Program-made: the position numbers and the translations under genes | Source: Monosporascus cannonballus | Lineage: Eukaryota > Ascomycota > Sordariomycetes > Xylariales | Assembly (NCBI GenBank): GCA_004154925.1 | Contig: QJNS01000154.1 | Span: forward strand, 122,322 to 186,321 | Reading direction: 5' to 3' | DNA length: 64,000 bases | Notes under the pieces: generated by a model | Database searches by the model: none | What the model saw: the letters and a program-made list of their open reading frames with translations, nothing else | Told to the model about the DNA's origin: nothing | Shown here: positions 60,801 through 64,000 of the stretch, piece after piece | Numbering within the stretch: position 1 is the stretch's first letter | Layout of the letters: every line of letters starts with the position of its first letter

Positions 60801-62283
60801 AGGTAGCGGACTAGCTCGATATAGCGAATTTCCGCCTGCAAAAACACTATACGAAGTACCTAACCTTTCTTGCTAGAGGTACTCTACAGGGCGTGATTAG
60901 TTAGGGTTCAGGCTGGGTGTCCTGTTCCCCATCGTTTCCCCATTCCATTCCTCTCCAATTCCTCTAGCGAAATCCGACAATAGCGACGACAAGCCCTTCT
61001 CTGTCGATCTCATTCGATTCTTAGCTGGCTTCCGTGCATTGCATGTCGCAAGCCTCACACGACTGCCATTCTTTTCGTCGTCGTAGGCTTCTCTATTTAT
61101 ATTCTCTTATTTCTGGTTTCTTGTCTTGCAAGGCATTGATCCTGTCTGTTGTTGTCTGCTGCTGTGAACTACAAAGGAGAAAGGGGGAATCCGCGCCCGC
61201 CGCACACTTGCACCATCAGCCTGCAAGTGAGGAGGGAAGGGATCAAGGGGAAGAAGGTCGGACGACGAGAATTGAAGCCGAGCAACGCAACGCAACACGA
61301 ACTCTACGTTTATCGACCTATTGTAGTTTACCCTTTCGCATTTTCGCCTCAATTGCCTACAATCGAGCGCCGCCGTCGATCTGGATCCAGCAGCCAAAAT
61401 CTAATCGAGCCAAAGTCGGTTCCCTTCGACAAAGGGGCCCGTCTCTTTTGGTCGTATCATCTATTCGCACGCTTGAAAGGCTCCCCTTCTCTTTCTGCGC
61501 TTTTGGCGCACTGCAACCCTCCGAACCTGCAGTTCCTTCTAACAGGCTTCTCCCCTGTCTGTCAAACCCACCCTCTGCCGGCGCTCTGCCCGACCGCACC
61601 CGCATCGGCTCCTTTCTACGATACCGCCCTGGTTCTTCGTTGTCAGCTCCGTAACAATTTGACTCTTCGGAGGGACCTGATCGATTTGTCTCTCGATCCA
61701 AATTATATACCTCGACCGAGCTACCCTATCTACTGTATACGCCTCACCTCAATCTCACCCGACAATCGATACCATAAACTGAGCGTCAGTCACGCCCCGA
61801 AGCCCAGCAGTATCACTGCAATTGTGTATACACCCTAGCACTTTGCAGTTCTTCGCTTCTCACCCAGAGCCTTCCGACTAGGCTACTCACTCGCCCTCTC
61901 ATCGCCCAATCAGTCAGACCAATTCCAACTCCAGTCATTCCTTTTCCCCCAAGTCTTCTTCTTGGCTTTGGCAACGCCGACCTTCCTCAACTCTATTTTC
62001 AACCCCGCTGTTACGGCATCTCTTGTCTAATCCAGATCGGGACCCAGCCTGCTATTGTCAACAACATTCCTGGCATAACTACATCCCCCTGTTTTTGATT
62101 ATCGGCATAGCAACTCGGCTCTTCTACTTAGGCGCTGCATATCGCGTATTCGAGTCGCCACTTTGTTTGACAATCCACGCCGCCGACGAACAACTACATA
62201 TCTGATCGCGCTTGCTAATAGCCGAGCGTTCGTTGTTCCTTATGCCGTCTTACGGCTCACTTCGCTCTCCATCGATACAGAAA
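57865..62283. other. gene-poor interval and long CT-rich SHO1 upstream region
   Basis: About 4.4 kb without a supported gene. From about 60.9 kb the plus strand becomes pyrimidine-rich with several ATGs and overlapping open frames, two of them over 200 codons (61034-61654 and 61149-61838). These show no family motif and look like a long promoter/leader of SHO1. No tRNA or LTR was recognised. Confidence 0.45.
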
Positions 62284-63373
62284 ATGGAACAGTCCAGGAT
62301 GGGCGCCGGCCGTAAAGGCATCAAGATGGGCAATATCATCGGTGATCCCTTTGCCCTAGCGACGATATCCATTGCTATGGTACGCAATTAAGCCTTCGTT
62401 TTCCCCCGTCATCTGCGTTGTTGGTCGCCCGAGGGACTTCAAGCTAACCGCAACCTCACAGCTTGCATGGATCATCTCTTTCGTCGCCTCGATTATTGGC
62501 CAGATAGAAGGGGCAAATAATGAAGATCTCACGAGGGTTTGGGGTATCTACCCTCGATTCGCGTGGTGGGCGTCCGTATACATGCTTTTTGTCATTATCG
62601 GTGTTTTCGTAGTCGTCGCTGCCGACGTCATTCAGACCTACCATGTTGCGCTGGTTGGTTATCTGGCCTGTGGCTTAGTCCTCACGACATCCTCGGTCAA
62701 CAACTTGGTCTACACGCCTAGCGGGGCCCGCCAAGCTGCGGCTGCTGGGTTCATACTCCTGTCTATGGTCCTTGTGAGTTTGACTATTGTCGTATGCGGT
62801 GATCGCGACGCAGCATGGTCTCCTGCGGATAAGCTGAGTGTCACGAGATTGGAGGCTAACTAATGTGCATAGATCGTGTGGATATTCTACTTTGGCTCCG
62901 CCCCGAACGCGATACCTCGAGCTTATATAGACTCGTTTGCGCTGCAGAAGGAGTCGACGACGAATAGGCAAACTATGAACGGCGGCTACGGCGGCCGTCC
63001 CCACACATCCATATCGGTCCAGCCTCCACAAATGTACACGTCGGCTCAGCTCAACGGTTTTGAAAACCCGTCACCGGTGGGTGGCATGAACGGGAATGCG
63101 ATGCAGAACTCTGCAAGCGCGCCGACATATCCCACACGGACCAAATCTCCGTCGCCCGCGCAAAACGAGCCCGAGATTGCCCAGCCGACGGAATATCCCT
63201 ATCGCGCAAAGGCCATATATAGCTACGAGGCAAATCCCGAGGACGCGAACGAGATTTCCTTCGCGAAACACGAGATCCTGGAAGTCAGCGACGTCAGCGG
63301 CCGATGGTGGCAGGCTCGGAAGGAGAACGGCCAAACGGGTATTGCGCCTAGCAACTATCTCATCTTATTATGA
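62284..63373 (+). CDS. SHO1: High-osmolarity signalling protein Sho1 (membrane osmosensor with SH3 domain)
   Basis: Sho1 is a plasma-membrane adaptor of one branch of the HOG MAP-kinase pathway, and in many fungi also acts in invasive growth; its SH3 domain binds the MAPKK Pbs2. Exons 62284-62379, 62462-62773 and 62873-63373 join to 302 residues, the usual size. Introns are GTACGC...CACAG and GTGAGT...CATAG with a GCTAAC branch. The family N-terminal signature [18 protein letters not shown] is followed by four membrane helices (from [15 protein letters not shown] to [11 protein letters not shown]), a Ser/Pro/Asn-rich cytosolic linker, and a C-terminal SH3 domain at about residues 243-302 ([31 protein letters not shown]). 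An in-frame ATG at 62242 would add 14 residues; the one at 62284 has the better context. Confidence 0.95.
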
Positions 63374-64000
63374 GCGGACGCGCAAAGGGGGCTTTTTCTC
63401 GTACACCGGATCTTTTATTTTGGCGCACAAATTTTGTGACGGTCAGTCTAGGAAGGGACTCTTGACGACCTGAGGCGTAGACGGGTATTCCAACTTTGTA
63501 TCTGAATGGGCTTTCTAGAATCGTGCACACCAAAAACACAGGCTATGACAGTGTAGTGTGTTTTGGAGTACACTGGAGGAGGGTTTCCACCGCTATCGGA
63601 ATTGACATTTGGCACTTTTCTTGTTCTATTTTATACCTTTTTTTTTCTTTTTCTTCTCGTCGATACCTCCTGCATTTTCATCTGACGCGGCCCATATATC
63701 CTCATTGTCTGGTCTTTATGCTTTCGCCATCGCCCATGCCACCCCTCTCCCTCTGCCGTCGTCCTACGATCCGGTAAAGGGTGTTTACCGTCTGGGACGC
63801 TAGCTCCCACAGTCCGGCCTCCGTATTACACACGTCCACTTGCCTCCGCACCAGGCGGGCCCCGTAAAGCGAAAAGATTCCGGTAGCATGAATCCTATGG
63901 GGCAACGGGTGGATAGAAGCGAAGGAGCCCGGGGGGAGGGGGACGCGGGGCTGGAGAAGTACAAAAGCTTGTATCGCAAAGAAGGGGGCAGCGGGCAGGC
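63374..64000. other. 3' flank of SHO1, gene-free to the window end
   Basis: It holds a T-rich tract around 63630-63660 and overlapping short frames only. No next gene is recognisable before the end. Confidence 0.4.

Noticed and set aside
61034..61838. Two long overlapping open frames (206 and 229 codons) upstream of SHO1
   Set aside because: They overlap in different frames in CT-rich DNA, have no family motif and no splice logic. A long leader or promoter of SHO1 explains them better.

Overview
This is nuclear DNA of a filamentous ascomycete (Pezizomycotina, probably Sordariomycetes). The genes have short introns (about 50-110 nt) with GT-AG ends and CTAAC/CTGAC branch sites. They include fungal housekeeping genes (TOM5, glycine dehydrogenase, SQT1, a dynactin p24/RO-10 subunit, SHO1). 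Two long AT-rich blocks hold retrotransposons ruined by C-to-T and G-to-A change, the mark of repeat-induced point mutation (RIP). One 9-base N gap lies at 11028-11036.

Layout. 1-16.3 kb is gene space: TOM5 (-) diverges from the mitochondrial glycine decarboxylase P-protein gene (+), followed by a vacuolar-type amino-acid transporter, the ribosome-assembly WD40 protein SQT1, a BTB/POZ protein with a probable GC-AG intron, and a frameshifted F-box relic at the edge of the first AT-rich block. 16.3-27.9 kb is AT-rich block 1. It contains a complete 6.9-kb Ty3/gypsy-type element (element A, coded on the minus strand, 398-bp LTRs, target duplication TATAA) and, at its right edge, an LTR of family B that was itself split by a solo LTR of family A (TTTAA). 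28-44.5 kb is sparse gene space: a small secreted cysteine-containing protein, a seven-exon CorA-like transporter, a Ser-rich hypothetical protein, a solo LTR of family B (CTTGG), a secreted M20 peptidase pseudogene, and the RO-10-like gene. 44.6-57.9 kb is AT-rich block 2. Its ends match an element with about 190-bp family B LTRs (TATGA). Nested inside are a complete 7.1-kb Ty3/gypsy chromovirus (element C, plus strand, about 418-bp LTRs, ATATA) and a scarcely mutated solo LTR of family C (TAATA). 57.9-64 kb is gene-poor apart from the osmosensor gene SHO1.

The genes are unrelated single-copy functions, not a pathway cluster. The coherent system in the window is the mobile DNA. Five insertions carry exact 5-bp target duplications, which gives a relative insertion order. 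Both autonomous Ty3/gypsy elements, although different families, carry between the chromodomain end and the 3' LTR the decayed remains of a gene on the strand opposite to gag-pol. Each antisense gene begins with a Cys-rich (CxxC) segment, continues into a charged coiled-coil-like stretch and ends in an acidic/hydrophobic tail. I regard this shared antisense accessory gene as the most interesting signal here.

All calls are by eye from the sequence. No database search or alignment program was run.
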